64,000 bases of DNA from Serilophus lunatus (taxonomy: Eukaryota; Chordata; Aves; Passeriformes; Eurylaimidae): NCBI GenBank assembly GCA_013399895.1, contig VXBA01006131.1, positions 197,111 to 261,110 on the forward strand. The letters are read 5' to 3'. The notes beneath the pieces were generated by a model. That model saw nothing but the letters and a program-made list of their open reading frames with translations, was not told where the DNA came from and did no database searches. Positions 27,201 through 39,330 of the stretch are shown here, piece after piece. Both the position numbers and the translations under genes were made by a program. How positions within the stretch are numbered: the first letter of the stretch is position 1; every line of letters begins with the position of its first letter.

Positions 27201-28937
27201 AAAATAAAATATTTTTGTTAAAAACAATAAAGTAATCATCTGTATCTTTGTGTTCAGTCAAACCTTTTAGGAATCAAGTTTCAATTATGTCATAATTATT
27301 TCTTTATCTTAATTAGTTTTGAAAGTCAAAAATCAGGTCAAAATGGACAAAATTTTCTTAAAGTGGGTCAACAAGTGGGTTGCTATGGGAAACTGAGATA
27401 GTACAAAATCACTGCTTGAGGAAAATATTAGTTGTTTTTGTGTGCCTCCTATGAGGATTCTCCTGAAATGACATACTTTAAATTACATTATATTTTTCAA
27501 AGCAAGGTATCTGACAGGGGATACCAATATATATTATTGATTTCTATAGAAAAATTATTTATAAAATAAAGGACTACAGTTTGAAAATAATGATTTTAAA
27601 AAACAGTTCAGCTACTACTAGCTATAAACCAAAAGTATATTGGAAATATTTTTGGTATTTACCTATTTAAAATATTTGTCTTTCTTCTACATAATGGCTT
27701 CTAACAATGAGGGGTTACAAGGTTTATTTCTTTACATGACAACAACTATCTTTATAGGCAATAGAAGTGGAATACAAGAGCCCTTAGAAAGTTCTTATTG
27801 ACTTCCTTTTTCTTTCTGCCCACCCTGTCCAGAGCACGGTGGAGAAAGGGGCGAAGGACAATGTCAAGAATAATGGTATCAATAAGCTTGATAGTCTATT
27901 ACACTATTTTAAAGGTTTTTTTGTAGCGCTTATGCCATATGTTCCAATACTTCATAGACTAAAGGTGTGAGATTTCATTAATGATCTATTTTACTATTTT
28001 TTAAATTTTTTTAAGTTTTAAAAAGGAATTTAGTTTTAAATAACTAAAAATGTTACAGATACACTTTTTGGATGTCCTTATACACATTATAAATGAAAGG
28101 AGAGACCAGTCTAGTGATCTATTAAGCCTCAGAGAAGTTATCTGCTAAAAAATTTGCTTTAGATATATTCTCTTGATGCTTTCTGAACTAGATTCTTGTT
28201 AGTACAGCAATACTTTGAGTTTAGGGTTTTATAGACATATGTCTCTATACATTGATCTGCCTCCAGGCATGTTAGTACAATCTTGCCTGGAAGGCAGTCA
28301 TATTGACTACTACTGCTGGGAATGATAAAGTAGGAATTTTATATCATTTGTAGAGAAGATATCCTGGTCATGTGCCTGCAGGCTTAAGCTGTCTGTAAGG
28401 TACCTCTGTATAAGTGCTCTGGGAAGACGTTTTAAGAGTCAAATTATATTTCTTTCTATGTAGCTTCAGAGCTCTCACCAGCAAGTCTGACCCACTCCTT
28501 CACAGTCAAAAATTTGACTGCCTGCCTTCTAAAAATAGTAAAATTTTAAGATTAGTTCAACATTTGATAAGAAAACACCCCGATACTGTATACTAAATTC
28601 AAGGGAATTAATCAGAGTGCATTCAATGACTACAAGTATATATTGTACATAAAGCATATAAAAATAGTTGTTCAGATAATACATTTGAATCCCTGACTTC
28701 TCTTTCTTCTTGTTCTCTTCATCCTTAGTGCAAAGGTCAGCAAATCACTTTGGGAATATACATTTGTATTTTGAGTGATCATTAGTGTCATGAAATGCTA
28801 ACCTTGCTTTTTGCCTCCCCAGCAGCACTGCTCCCCACCAGCTCTGCTCCCCACTGTGCATTACAAAATATATGGCAATAATTTCAGGTTTTCTGTAACC
28901 CAGAGGGTTACAGTCTCACAAAGAGCTAGAGTCATTA
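21233..28937. other. AT-rich non-coding DNA, no recognised gene
   Basis: No frame resembles a known protein. The block 23030-23420 has a mixed composition with several TAAT/ATTA and CAAT-type words and no decay signature, which is compatible with conserved regulatory DNA but is unproven. A-rich runs lie at 25559-25570 and 25590-25630, and a T run at 27049-27060. No CR1 or LTR signature is visible before 28938. Confidence 0.5.
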
Positions 28938-31285
28938 TCACAGAATCAGAGAATATGCTGAGTTGGAAGAGATTCACAAAGAACATCAATTCCGACTGGT
29001 CCGCAGAGGACCATCCCCAGGAGTCACACCATGTGCCTGAGAGTATTGTCCAAATGCTTCTTAAACTCTGGCAGACTTAGTACTGTGACCATTTCCCTGG
29101 GGGACCTGTTCAACTGCCCAACCATACTTTGTGTTAAGAACCATTTCCTAATATCTGACCTAAACCTCCCCTGACACATCTTCAGGCCATTCTCTCAGGT
29201 CCTGTCACTGGTCACCACAGAGAAGAGATCAGAGTCTGCCCCTCCTCTTTCCCTCATGAGGAAGTTGTAGACTGCAATGAGGTCTCCCCTCAGTCTACTC
29301 TTTTCCTGGCTGAATAGACTAAATAACTCCAGCTGCTCCTCTTACGGATTTCCCTCAAGGCCCTTCACCATCTTTGTTGGCCTTTGGACACTCTATAATA
29401 AATAGCTGAATGTCTTTCTTATATTGTGATACCCCAAACTGTACACAATATTCAAGGTGAGGCTGCACCAATGCAGAGCAAAGTGTGACAATTCCCTCTC
29501 TCGATCAGCTAGTGATGCTTTGCCTGGTGTCTCCCAGGGCACTTTTTGCCCTCCTAGCTACCACTGACCAGGATCCTCAGGTCCCTTTCCTTGGAATTGT
29601 TTTCCAACATCTCATTCCCCGGTCTGCACATACATCTTGGGCTGCTGTGGGTTAACATGTGCTAAGTCAGTGCTTTATGGAATGTTTTATTTTGCTTGTA
29701 TATTACTCTTCTGAACTTTTTCCCAGGTCTGTTATTTTCTCCCATATTTTCTAATATTATTAATAAAAGTGTCTTCTGAGAAAACATGTGCATCATATTC
29801 TCTTTATGCTACCTCAAGCTATTAAAGAACTGAAGGCTCTTCAAAACATTCGGTGGGCAAAATTTTGGAGCTTTGTATATTTCTTAAAGCAAAACTCCCT
29901 GATGTGAGGCCTGAGCCAACTGCTCATCTACCACATGATGTGTTTATCCAGCTGTGTGCTGGATATCTTGTCTAGATGGATCCTGTGAGTGACAATATTG
30001 AAAGCTTTACTAGAATCCAAAAAGATTACATCAACTGGCTTCCCTTGATCAACCGGGTGGGTTATCTAGTCATAAAACAAAATCAGGTTTGATTAGCAGG
30101 ACTTTCCTGTCATGAATCCATGCTGGCTGCAACCAATCACTGTGTCATATTACAGGTATTTTCCAATAGTTGCCGGAATAATCTTCTCTGTAACTTGACC
30201 AGGCAATGAAAAGAGACTGACATGTGTGTAGTTTCTGGGATTCTTCTTCTTGCCCTTCTTGATAATTGATCACCAGCTTGCAGTCAGATAGAACCTCTCC
30301 AGATTCCCAAGTGGCAAGCAGCATCTCCGAATTTTTCTCATGTCACTTGACCTTGCTTCCACTGGGTGTACACCTTCCTTTTTTGCCTTATTTCCAAGAG
30401 AAGATCACTGTTCAGCCAATTTGACCTTCTGCCTTGCCTACTTGACTTTGACATTTGGGAATTGCCTGCTCCTGTGCCCTTAGGAGGTGATGTTTAAAAA
30501 GTGACTAGCTTCGATGGACCTCAGTACCTGCAAAAACATTTTGCCAGAGGACTTTACTTACTAATTCCCTGAGCAGCCTGAAATCTGCTCTCCTCATGTC
30601 CAGACCCGAGGTTTTGCTGTGGCACTTTTCCTCCAGTCAACAGAAATTTTAAACTTGATCACTTTGTAGTCGCTGTGGACAAAATGTCCCCCAATTTCCA
30701 CTTTGCTCATGAGATCCACTCTGTTGACAAACAGCAGATTACAGAGAGAATCTTTCTGAGTTGGCCATAGGACCTGTTCCATAAAGTCATCATCTAGGAT
30801 TTTTAGGAATCTTCTGGCCCAGGTTCTACCAGTTGTATGACTCTTCCAGTTAATTTCTGGCAAGTTGAAGTCCTCCATAAGGACAAGGGCAATTGACTTG
30901 GAAGTGACTCTTAGTTCCTCAAAGAATAATTCATCAGTGTCATTGTCCTGCCTGGGAGGTCTATGATAGGCTCCCACAATGACATCCACATTATTTGTTT
31001 TCCCCTTAATCCTTACTCAGAGGGTCTCAACTGTGCCATTGCCAACTGTGAGCTCCACACATTCTAACCCTTCTATTGCATCCAGTGCCACCTCTCTGAC
31101 TCTTCTCCCCTGGCTATCCCTCCTAAAGAGTCTGTAACCATCCATCAGGGCACTCCAGTCACAGGCCTCATCCCACCAGGTTTCACTTATGCCAGTGATG
31201 TCAAATCTCTGGGGCTGAACCAAAGCTTCAGGCTCCTCTTGTTTGTTTCTTATGTTGTGTGTATGGATGTAGAAACATTTGCGGT
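28938..31285 (-). mobile_element. Long CR1 LINE copy, internally deleted, minus strand
   Basis: This is the largest retrotransposon copy in the window, read right to left. The 3' end is at the left ('cacagaatcagagaatatgc', 'gagttggaagag'). Next come the C-terminal ORF2/3'-UTR region (about 28960-29636), a non-CR1 insert (about 29637-29890), a reverse-transcriptase segment (about 29891-30360), a linker (30360-30593) and the endonuclease part (30594-31289). In the reverse-transcriptase part the conserved words QHGFMTGKSC and KPVDVIFLDS can be read, with several stops. The core between the reverse-transcriptase palm and the C-terminal region is missing, and the linker is much shorter than in a complete CR1, so large internal deletions have occurred. 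The 3' end 'aatatgctgagttggaag' is shared with the copies at 46580-47338 and 56957-57517. It is certainly inactive. Confidence 0.93.
29637..29890. other. Non-CR1 insert inside the long CR1
   Basis: CR1 homology runs up to about 29636 and resumes near 29891, but the roughly 250 bp between does not look like CR1. It is AT-rich, contains an AATAAA at 29762-29767 in plus orientation and has no clear open frame. It could be the 3' part of an LTR or another retroposed fragment inserted into the CR1, or filler at a deletion joint. I see no clear target-site duplication. Confidence 0.45.
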
Positions 31286-31289
31286 ACAT
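30594..31289 (-). pseudogene. CR1 ORF2 endonuclease domain, one in-frame stop
   Basis: This is the N-terminal apurinic-like endonuclease domain of CR1 ORF2, which nicks genomic DNA to start target-primed reverse transcription. Reading leftward, one frame runs from 31289 to 30594 with a single interruption. The first part contains FDITGISETWWDEACDW and GYRLFRRD, the second contains VDVIVGAYHRPPRQ, LVLMEDFNLPEINW and HSDYKVIKFKIS. The stop is TGA at 31019-31017, where the family has tryptophan (TGG), so a single base change explains it. Two conserved sites are also altered: the usual GDFN reads EDFN and the usual SDH reads SDY, which removes a catalytic histidine. The N-terminus and everything beyond 30594 in this frame are lost. 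It is a dead copy, but surprisingly little broken by frameshift. Confidence 0.9.
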
Positions 31290-33706
31290 TATATTTAAAT
31301 AATAGTAATAATAATAACAACAATAATAATAGTAATGTGGTACATTTAATTATTGTATCCTTGTTTTTTAAATTATGGAAAAAATAATTCCAATTACATC
31401 TTGCATGAGGAAAGAAATTATATGATGTATAGGCACCTTTGCTTTCTTTCAGACACATGGATCAGGAAATATGATGTGACTGATGTTAGACTTTTGCTCT
31501 AATTAATGTTTATGAACTCAACAAAAGCAGACAAGAGGTGCTGAAAACCTAGAAATTTCTCCTGTCAGACACAGGAAATCTATTGTTCTCTTTCTTTGCA
31601 TTTCAGTTGCATTAATGAAAACAGTAATAGTTGTACACCCCATACCATTTTGCCATATAATCATGATTTGTCCTTTCACAGAAGAAACTCAGAAAACTGC
31701 TGAGTATTAGAAATATTAATGGTTAGAAAAATGTAATAAAAGGCTCCTCTTCTAAAGCATTGCCAGGCTTTTATGTCATTTTTCATGAGTGACTAACACA
31801 TTCAGAGGAAAGTAGTTCTGAAACCCAAGGAAACAATTCTTCTGAAGAGAAGCAGGAAAGAACAATGTGAGGGAAGGAGTTTTTTGTAAGACTCAAATAC
31901 TAGTCTGTGTACAATATATGAGTTGTATGGAAGTGAAAATGAATTATTTTTAATTAGTGTTGAGAGTAGCACATCATTTGGATGTCAAACATTTATAGTG
32001 CTTAAAATATCTGAGGTTGAGTGGGGAGTGGGAATAGGAATGGGAAAGAAAAGTAGAAATAAATCAGACAAGAGGAGACCAGACTAGAATTTGGTAACGA
32101 GCAAAATAACATCAAGGCATTCTTATGAGAGCTCTTTTGATGGCACTTATTATTTAAGCAAAATCACATTATTTTACACCATATTTAACAATATTTTAGA
32201 AGGATATTACAATAGAAGATATGAGCATCAATAATTAAAACATAAAATAAACTGTTAAAAAAGTGTACTTCATGATTTATTAGCTAGTCTATGTTTTAAT
32301 TACACTTTAAATCACTAAATATGTTCCAAAAAATACATCTCCCATTCACTACTGTGAAGTATCTGGGAAATGGTGTTGCAATGAGCAGCTAATTGTGTAT
32401 CAGTGATTACTTGTCTTCCTTCTCATGCTATCAGATGCGACATAATTTGTATTATAAATAATTGTATGTTAAAAAAGTAAAACAAACTCAACCAAATAAA
32501 CCCTTAAAATGAAATAGAAAAAACCTAACATATTTTCTGTTAACTTTCATTTCTTAAAAACATCTAGAATTAAAACTCTCACTTAGTTATGTGAAATAAC
32601 CACTCTTACATTTGTTCCATTTAATTCTTAATCTAAACTCATTTAAAGTGATATGTTTCTAGATATTTGGAATATATTTATTTGTACCATTGTGGTTGTT
32701 ATCAGGTCAAACTGGTATTATGAAGAATACTTAAAAAACACAGTTCATAATTAACCTTGTTTTCTGATTAATAATAACAATAAGCTTTGTTACATTTTAC
32801 TAAAACCACTAAAATACATATTTTCCTTCAGCATACTGTCAAGGAAGGTTATTACAAATATTCATAATGCTTAAGTTTGCACATTTTTTAGATTTATATT
32901 CATACAACGAAGCAATGTTCTTGCGTGCCTTTCAAAAATGACACTTTCTAGCAAGATAAAACTGAAGGTTAAAAAATTATATGAAAGACATGAGAACATT
33001 TTAATAAACATTATGTAAAACTGTCTAATGTTATTCACATAAGCTCTTAGATGTATTTTCTTCAGTCATCTGTCTCTCTTTTTTTAATCTTGTTTGCTCC
33101 AACACATTCAGATGAGAGTTTATCAAAACATGAAGTTTAAAGTTGAAGGATACAAATCCATAAACAACCAATCTGCAGATAGTCTCTAAGGGTAAAATTA
33201 CACATGGAACATTGCTGGCCATCAGGAAACTGTAGTGTTACAGGGTCTACCATAAGAATTGTGTGATGTATTGTTTAATGAAATCACTAGTTTAAATCAC
33301 CAAAGAAGGAACTACATGGCAGAATATTCAATACTGTGTTTATATATACAATTATATGACTGCCTGTCTTATCTAGTTCAAGAATGCACAAATGTAAGGA
33401 ACAAATGCTAAAGCCATCTTCAGTAGGAAATTCTTTTAATAGTAAGAAGTAAATTTAGATTCAGTGAAAAATTTAAAAATTTAAGTAATATAGGTCTTTA
33501 CAGCATGACATAAATCTACTAAAATCACTGACATTCTTCAGGTAAGGCTATTAGAACTGAAGTCTACCATCAGATAAAACTTGAAATACAGTGATAAAAA
33601 ATTCATGGTTAAAAGAAAAAAAAAATCAGTTTTAATTTAGATAGTACAACAAGATATGTAGTTTTAAGGAACAAAACTTACCTCCTAGTATATTCATCAC
33701 TCTTTT
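31286..33706. other. AT-rich non-coding DNA with a short AAT/AAC array
   Basis: An impure AAT/AAC array lies at about 31299-31337, directly beside the 5' end of the long CR1. The remainder is AT-rich without a recognisable gene or repeat family. Short frames on either strand show no domain. Confidence 0.5.
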
Positions 33707-34270
33707 TGTTAAGGAATACTTCTGGTGCAGAGAGCTCTATTTACAAGCTGCAGATTGAGCTCTGGTCAGAGCTCGAGACAAGAGGCCATGAACTGCCAAC
33801 ACTTTGGATAACAAAGGGCACAAATATGGGGTGATGCCAGCCAGGTGCATGGACACTGAAAGATGCAGCAGGAGCCGTGAACTGCCATTTTGGATAACAA
33901 AGGGGATGAAGACCCCTAATCAGGAGGATGGACACTGGTAGACATGGGAGGATCAGAGGACTCAGGAGGAAGAGGTAGACTGTGATGGTATAAAAGCCAG
34001 GGTTCCTTTTTGGGGTCCATCCTTGGAGGCACCAGCTTTAATGGCTTTAAGGAATGAGTTATCTGAGACTCTGCTATGGGAAACCCCCAAGTTCCTGACA
34101 AATCAGTCAGGAAACCCTGTCTGACTGCATATGAGTGAGATGTGCAGGAAGTCAAGCGAGGCACCTGTCTGCTTGTTGGAACTGCCCACCGTGAAGTAGT
34201 GAAAGTCTCTGGTGTTGGGAGTGTGATTACCAGAGAGCCTTGTGAATGGTCAGACTGGGAACTTAGTCTC
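33707..34270 (+). mobile_element. Probable solo LTR of an endogenous retrovirus
   Basis: The block is less AT-rich than its flanks and has promoter-like layout. A TATAAAAG box lies at 33989-33996, followed by a GT/T-rich segment, as in the U3/R junction of avian retroviral LTRs. Upstream, an imperfect tandem duplication of about 80 bp (roughly 33786-33858 and 33875-33937, sharing 'tttggataacaaagg' and 'atggacactg') resembles a duplicated U3 enhancer. A TG at 33707-33708 could be the 5' boundary, but no matching CA end, polyadenylation signal or target duplication is clear, so the borders are approximate. No gag, pol or env-like frame flanks it. It could also be another repeat class with a fortuitous TATA box. 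Confidence 0.5.
33989..33996 (+). promoter_or_regulatory. TATA box of the candidate LTR
   Basis: TATAAAAG stands in 'gatggtataaaagccagg', with a duplicated upstream segment and a drop into T/G-rich sequence downstream. This fits an LTR core promoter. Activity is not implied. Confidence 0.45.
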
Positions 34271-35919
34271 TTATTTTCACTACTTTGTATTTAAATAATG
34301 AAGGCATAGCATCTATGTTATATATCAATTTCCACAACCATCATTTTTTATTTTTCAAAGCTGTCTGTTTTTCCCTCACTAATCCTTTTTACTCACAGAG
34401 TAATTCATAATATGTACCACACTGTTCAGCAGTTTTTGCTAAGGTTTTTACTTGGTTTCATTTTATAAGGTTCTATTTTGTTTGGTGGGTTTTTTGGGGT
34501 GGAGTTTTTTGCTTTGTTGTTTTTTTTTTTGTTTGGTTGGTTTGGTTTTTGTGGTTTTGTTGTGTTTTTGTTTGGGTTTGATTGTGGGTTTTTTTACCCT
34601 GTAGTACTGTAAGTGGTGGTAATCAGTATATATAGACTCTAATCTGAGAGTCATTTCTTATCACAAAGATCACTGCATGTTAGAAGCTGCTGTGGCACTA
34701 TTTACAGGAATTTCACTGCTGTTTAGGATCAGAATTATGTCTATTTGCGGTATGAAACTACACCCACTACATTATTAATACCAGTAAACGCCATATATTG
34801 ATGTCCAAACGGGACTTTTCTGGTTATGTATTACCCATCCTCTCAAAGTTGTCACATCAATGATGTACTACATACCACTAATAGCTGCTACTCCAATGAT
34901 GTATACCAAGTGCCATCACTCCAGCTAAATATTTCATCATAGCAACAGAATTTGTGCTACAATGTTTCAACAGTATGGTTGTAAATATAGTTTGCATGCC
35001 CAGATGAATCACTCTGAAATGTGCTGCAGAATTATTTACCCTGTATGTGCAAAAGTGTAGGTGTGCATGAGTGTGCACTCCTGTAATCAGATAGTTTTCT
35101 GTTTTCAGGATAAGCACATTGTTGCTGTTTATTAACAGCTTATGCCAAGTTCTCTTAAGGTTCATACTTTTAATATAACCAAAATCTCTTACCACATTCT
35201 TGCTCTGAATTTTATTGATTATATGTCTCCGTGACTTTGGAAAACCAGTTTTCTATATCTGAGGTCTCACTCTGGTACTATGGGTTATCTAGTATCAGTG
35301 TTCCACTTCATCAATTGCCCTCTTCCTTTATCTTCCTTTTTATATCTCCAATTGCTCTTTTTGTTTAGCTCTATTCAACCCAACAAAGTGTCAAAGCCGA
35401 GATTCACTATTCAGACCTATCCCTAGTATTTAACAATATTCAATGACCTGCTAAGAATCTTGTTGTTTCAACCCAAAATAAAATGAGCAGGTGCCAAAAG
35501 TCACAAAAATCTCCCACTCCCAAAATAAAACAATATCTAAACCCCTCCATAACTAAACAAACAAACAGCCAAAATCAGGAGAAACTAGCTGAAACACTTG
35601 TTTTTCATTCCACACATTCCACAACTGTACTTCCCTAGGTCAGGAGTCTTGGCTTGACAGCAATGACTCACTCCTCCCTCACGGTTACACTGAGTGATCA
35701 TCTGGAAATTCTACTACTATTTCCCTAGGATTCTTCCTCAGAAATATGGGAAACAAAATGGAAGCAAAATAAAGTCTATATGTAGAAACCATTCCTAGGA
35801 TAATCCAAGTATCAGGGAATCTCACAAAATCTCTAGTACAAACTGTTTCTCAAAGAAGCCTCAGCTCTGTCATCAGACCAGGCAGCTTAGGGCTGTATCC
35901 AGTTGGGTGTTGATTGCTC
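34271..35919. other. Non-coding DNA with a G/T low-complexity tract
   Basis: From 34471 to 34597 the plus strand is almost purely G and T (for example 'tttggttggtttggttttt'), with poly-T runs. The remainder to 35919 is T-rich on the plus strand with no recognised gene. A 105-codon minus-strand frame (34878-35195) has no recognisable domain. Confidence 0.55.
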
Positions 35920-36251
35920 ACTTCTCTGTATAATCTTTTCCATTGCTTGACAGGAAAAGAGTTTTTCTTCACATCCAGTCAGAACTTCCCTTGTTCCATA
36001 TATGCTCATTGTCTCTCATTCTTCCACCATGCATCACTGTGGAGGCTCTGTTTTCTCAGCCACCTTCATGGACAGTCACTGCTACATCCCTTCAAAACCT
36101 TTCGATTTCCAGGCCAAACCAACTTGACCGCTCAGTTTATCCTCTCAGGTCAAATGCCCCAACCTCATGATTGTTGTGGCAGCTTCACTGAGCTCACTCA
36201 GTCTGTCAGGGTCTTTTCTGTAATGAGGGGACCCAAAATTTGAACAGTGTA

Positions 36252-36335
<84 letters not shown>

Positions 36336-36630
36336 CTAATGAATCCTTATTAAAGAGGATAAATAAGAAAGTCCAGGAGGCCATTATTCTTCTCTGCTAT
36401 CAAGACACGCTACTGGCTCATATTAAGCTTTCTGTCTGCCACAAGCCCCAGGGATTTTCAGCAGAGCATCCTGGTCAGTCCTATTGTCTGTCATTGGAAG
36501 TTGTCATTCCAGAGGACTTACCATTTTTCTTGCCTCTGACTGACACACAAGTTCTCAAGCATTTTGTCATCCATCCTATAGAGGAGCTCCAGACATCCAA
36601 CATGCTCCTTCATTCTGAAAACATCTCTGC
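35920..36630 (-). mobile_element. CR1 LINE fragment split by a (TTA)n array, minus strand
   Basis: Both flanks of the microsatellite match the CR1 C-terminal/3'-UTR region in antisense, in the correct order for one element. The left part includes 'gcttgacaggaaaagagttt', 'cttcacatccagtcagaact' and 'gggacccaaaatttgaac'. The right part includes 'ctactggctcatattaagct', 'tgtctgccacaagcccc' and 'agggattttcagcagagc'. Divergence is high, so this is one of the older copies. The true 3' end with terminal repeats is not visible. Its right limit is uncertain between about 36600 and 36780. Confidence 0.75.
36251..36335 (+). repeat. (TTA)28 microsatellite inside a CR1 copy
   Basis: About 85 bp of uninterrupted ATT/TTA units. 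The array sits where the CR1 consensus continues from the 'gacccaaaa' motif, so it expanded within the element. On the minus strand it would encode only polyasparagine, which is not a gene. Confidence 0.98.
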
Positions 36631-39330
36631 ATTAAATGCCTTTAAGCGCTGGAGGATCTGTCACAATTGTGCCCCCCCTTCTGCTAATTCAAATCAAGAT
36701 CTTTCTAGTCCTGTTCCATATTCTGCCCTTCCTTCCCCTGGTGAACACTGGAGGAATGGTCTTCAACTGAAAAATGAGCTAGTCTAGCTTTTGTCACTCT
36801 TAACTCTGTGCTTTGCCAAATCACCTTGTTGGCATTTCATTGTCTTGCTATATTTGGGTTTTCACAGAGCTCTGTAGTCTTCCTTAGATCTTTTTATCAT
36901 TTTCCTTTGCTTCAAAAAATTGCCTCAGAATTCTTAATACACTTTAAGAAGCCTACAGTTGTCTTGCTTTCTCTTTAGTAAGTGATGAGTTCTCATTTCT
37001 TAAAGATAATGACATGGTAGCATCTAAGTGTCTGTAGTGCTATAATGTACAGTCCTTTTTAATTGAAAAATTGTCTGCAGGCTAATACAAGTAAATTTCT
37101 ACTATTATCAAGCTTTATTATTAAGATGTTAGTACTAAATAGTACTCAAGGATATTTAAACTGTCCAAATTGTTGCCACCTAAAGTAGGTAATCACTGTG
37201 GGCTGTATAGAACATATTACTGGATGTTACAAATAATATTCTCTCTTATTATCACCTTTCATAATATAGAAAATATATAAAATATAATTCTATTGATTGC
37301 ACTGAGGTGAGATGCTTCCAGTGATTTTACATCACTCTTTTACAAAACATCAAGTTCTTTATGTTTTCTTTCAGGATTTCAAAATATAAAATGAATGTGC
37401 AGAGCATTGTTTCATTTATCCTTTCTTTCCTTAAATAATTTATCAAGAATGCTGTAAAATATTTAGCATTTTTGTTCTCATTAACTTTTAAGATTCTTCA
37501 ATTTTTTTACTCCTGCTGACAAATCAGATCAGAATCCGAAAACACTAGCTCAAAGCTTCTATTTTTATCTGTTGTGCATATCTGCAATTGCAATTTCTGT
37601 GACTTAAAGATTTGTATTTTTTGTTTTTGGGAAAATGGCTCATAATTGATAGTTTTCCTTACATTTAGACTTCTATAACCCCCTCCAAAACCAGTAGTAT
37701 TTCACTCTGTATTCTTTTACTTCACCGACCCATAAAATATTTCCTTTTGAGATATCTTACTAGTCTTTTTTTTGGTTTTCTTTTTTATTTTCACATTCCT
37801 CAAGACATGACTGATTCTGTAAACATATACTTTGCAATTCGTTTTGCAGACAGGAAGTTGTTGAATTGTATACTCAAATAATCCCACTATTCATTTTCAT
37901 GGTCTCTGGTGTCTCCTTTCAGTATATACCTGAACTGTCATATAAGATGTCAGCAACATCTGAAATCTCTATTGTAGGCTTCTAAACCCCTACTTTCAGC
38001 TTAATATTTCTGCTTATATTTTAGCTTTCACAAAGGTTATGAATTTTACCTGTGGCTCATCTGTTTCCCTTACTTCTCTGTCACAGCAAGTATTTTTTTA
38101 ACAGTCTTCTAAGTCAGTGGTCTGAGCACAAACATCCCCTGAGGTTCGTCTTGTTCTTGAGATTACTCTAATGTCAGAAGCCAGTAAATGCATGATTAAA
38201 CTGCGTGATAGCAAAAAACATCCTACCTTGTTTAAGATTACTGATAATCTCTAAGTTTATAAAACATATTTCTTTTTACAGCCATAAATTTGCATATGTT
38301 TAATTATTCTCCTTATTCTTTCTTTCATTATATTATAAAGACACTCAATTATAATTGGCTTTTTATGCACATACTTTTAATACTTCCAAATTGCAGTCGT
38401 CTGCAGCCATTTGAATGTTGCAGTGAGGCATACTACCTATTCATACTACTGTTCTTCATAAAATACAAAATATTTCAATTTCTCTTCATAAAATATATTT
38501 CATTTTTTGTTCTTCCAGAAGGAGCATTTAAAGTCAATATTTCATCATTTTCCCCTTATCTTTAGATAGAGGATTTCTTCACTGATAGCATCAAAACCAA
38601 TAACTGCTGATAATAGAGTATCATTTATCATGAAGCTTAGTCCTATTTCATGCCTGACAGTCCTTTCTCTCCTATAAAACAATGTGAGTTCACTAACTTA
38701 AAATGTCCACATCTCAGGCGTCTTGTGAGGCTATTATGTGTATGCAATGGTTCAAAAGCACATGTCAGGGGCCCAATTCTATTTATGATCTAAATATTCC
38801 ACGTTTCAGCTTTCTGTCCTTTTCCTGTATCTTCTAATCCCATCTACCAGTTTACTTTTGAGTTCAAAGATCAATTTTTTCAAAGGGCTTGCAGGACTTG
38901 GAATGTTAAAGGAAAGGAATTAAACTTTTTCCTTCTAAGTGATTGTGTTTAACAGCAGAAAAGGTGCTTTATTTCTGAACATTGTCCTGCCAGAGATATT
39001 TGGCTGTATGTATGGTAATGATTATGGTTGGATCTAAGGCATATGTATTTCTTGAAATAAAGTTTAAGAATACATTCAGAAAATAGAGCTAATTCAAAGT
39101 CATAGGCAACAAGATGGGGTATTCATGCAGGTCAGCAAACATATAAGACATTCTGTCAATATAAATTCAATCTCAAGCTACTCAGCCACTGCAGAGTTGC
39201 AGCCAATTTAGGCTGAGTAGGCAGGTTAGCCTGAGGTGTTACTTGAGGGCTCTGAACTGTAAGAGCCTAAAATGTCAGGAAAAGATATGTTTGGATAATG
39301 GCATTGCAATATATGAAAATGATAAATGAG
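36631..39330. other. T-rich non-coding DNA, no recognised gene
   Basis: The plus strand is visibly T-rich over much of this stretch (many tttctt/ctttc words), continuing a bias that starts near 35200. No frame resembles a known protein and no repeat family is recognised. A short 91-codon frame at 38290-38565 is hydrophobic by composition only. Confidence 0.5.

Noticed and set aside
31299..31337. AAT/AAC array considered as a poly-A-like LINE tail
   Set aside because: It lies at the 5' side of the CR1, and CR1 elements end in short octamer repeats rather than A-rich tails.
36145..36384. Minus-strand frame with a long asparagine run
   Set aside because: It is the translation of the (TTA)n microsatellite within a CR1 copy.
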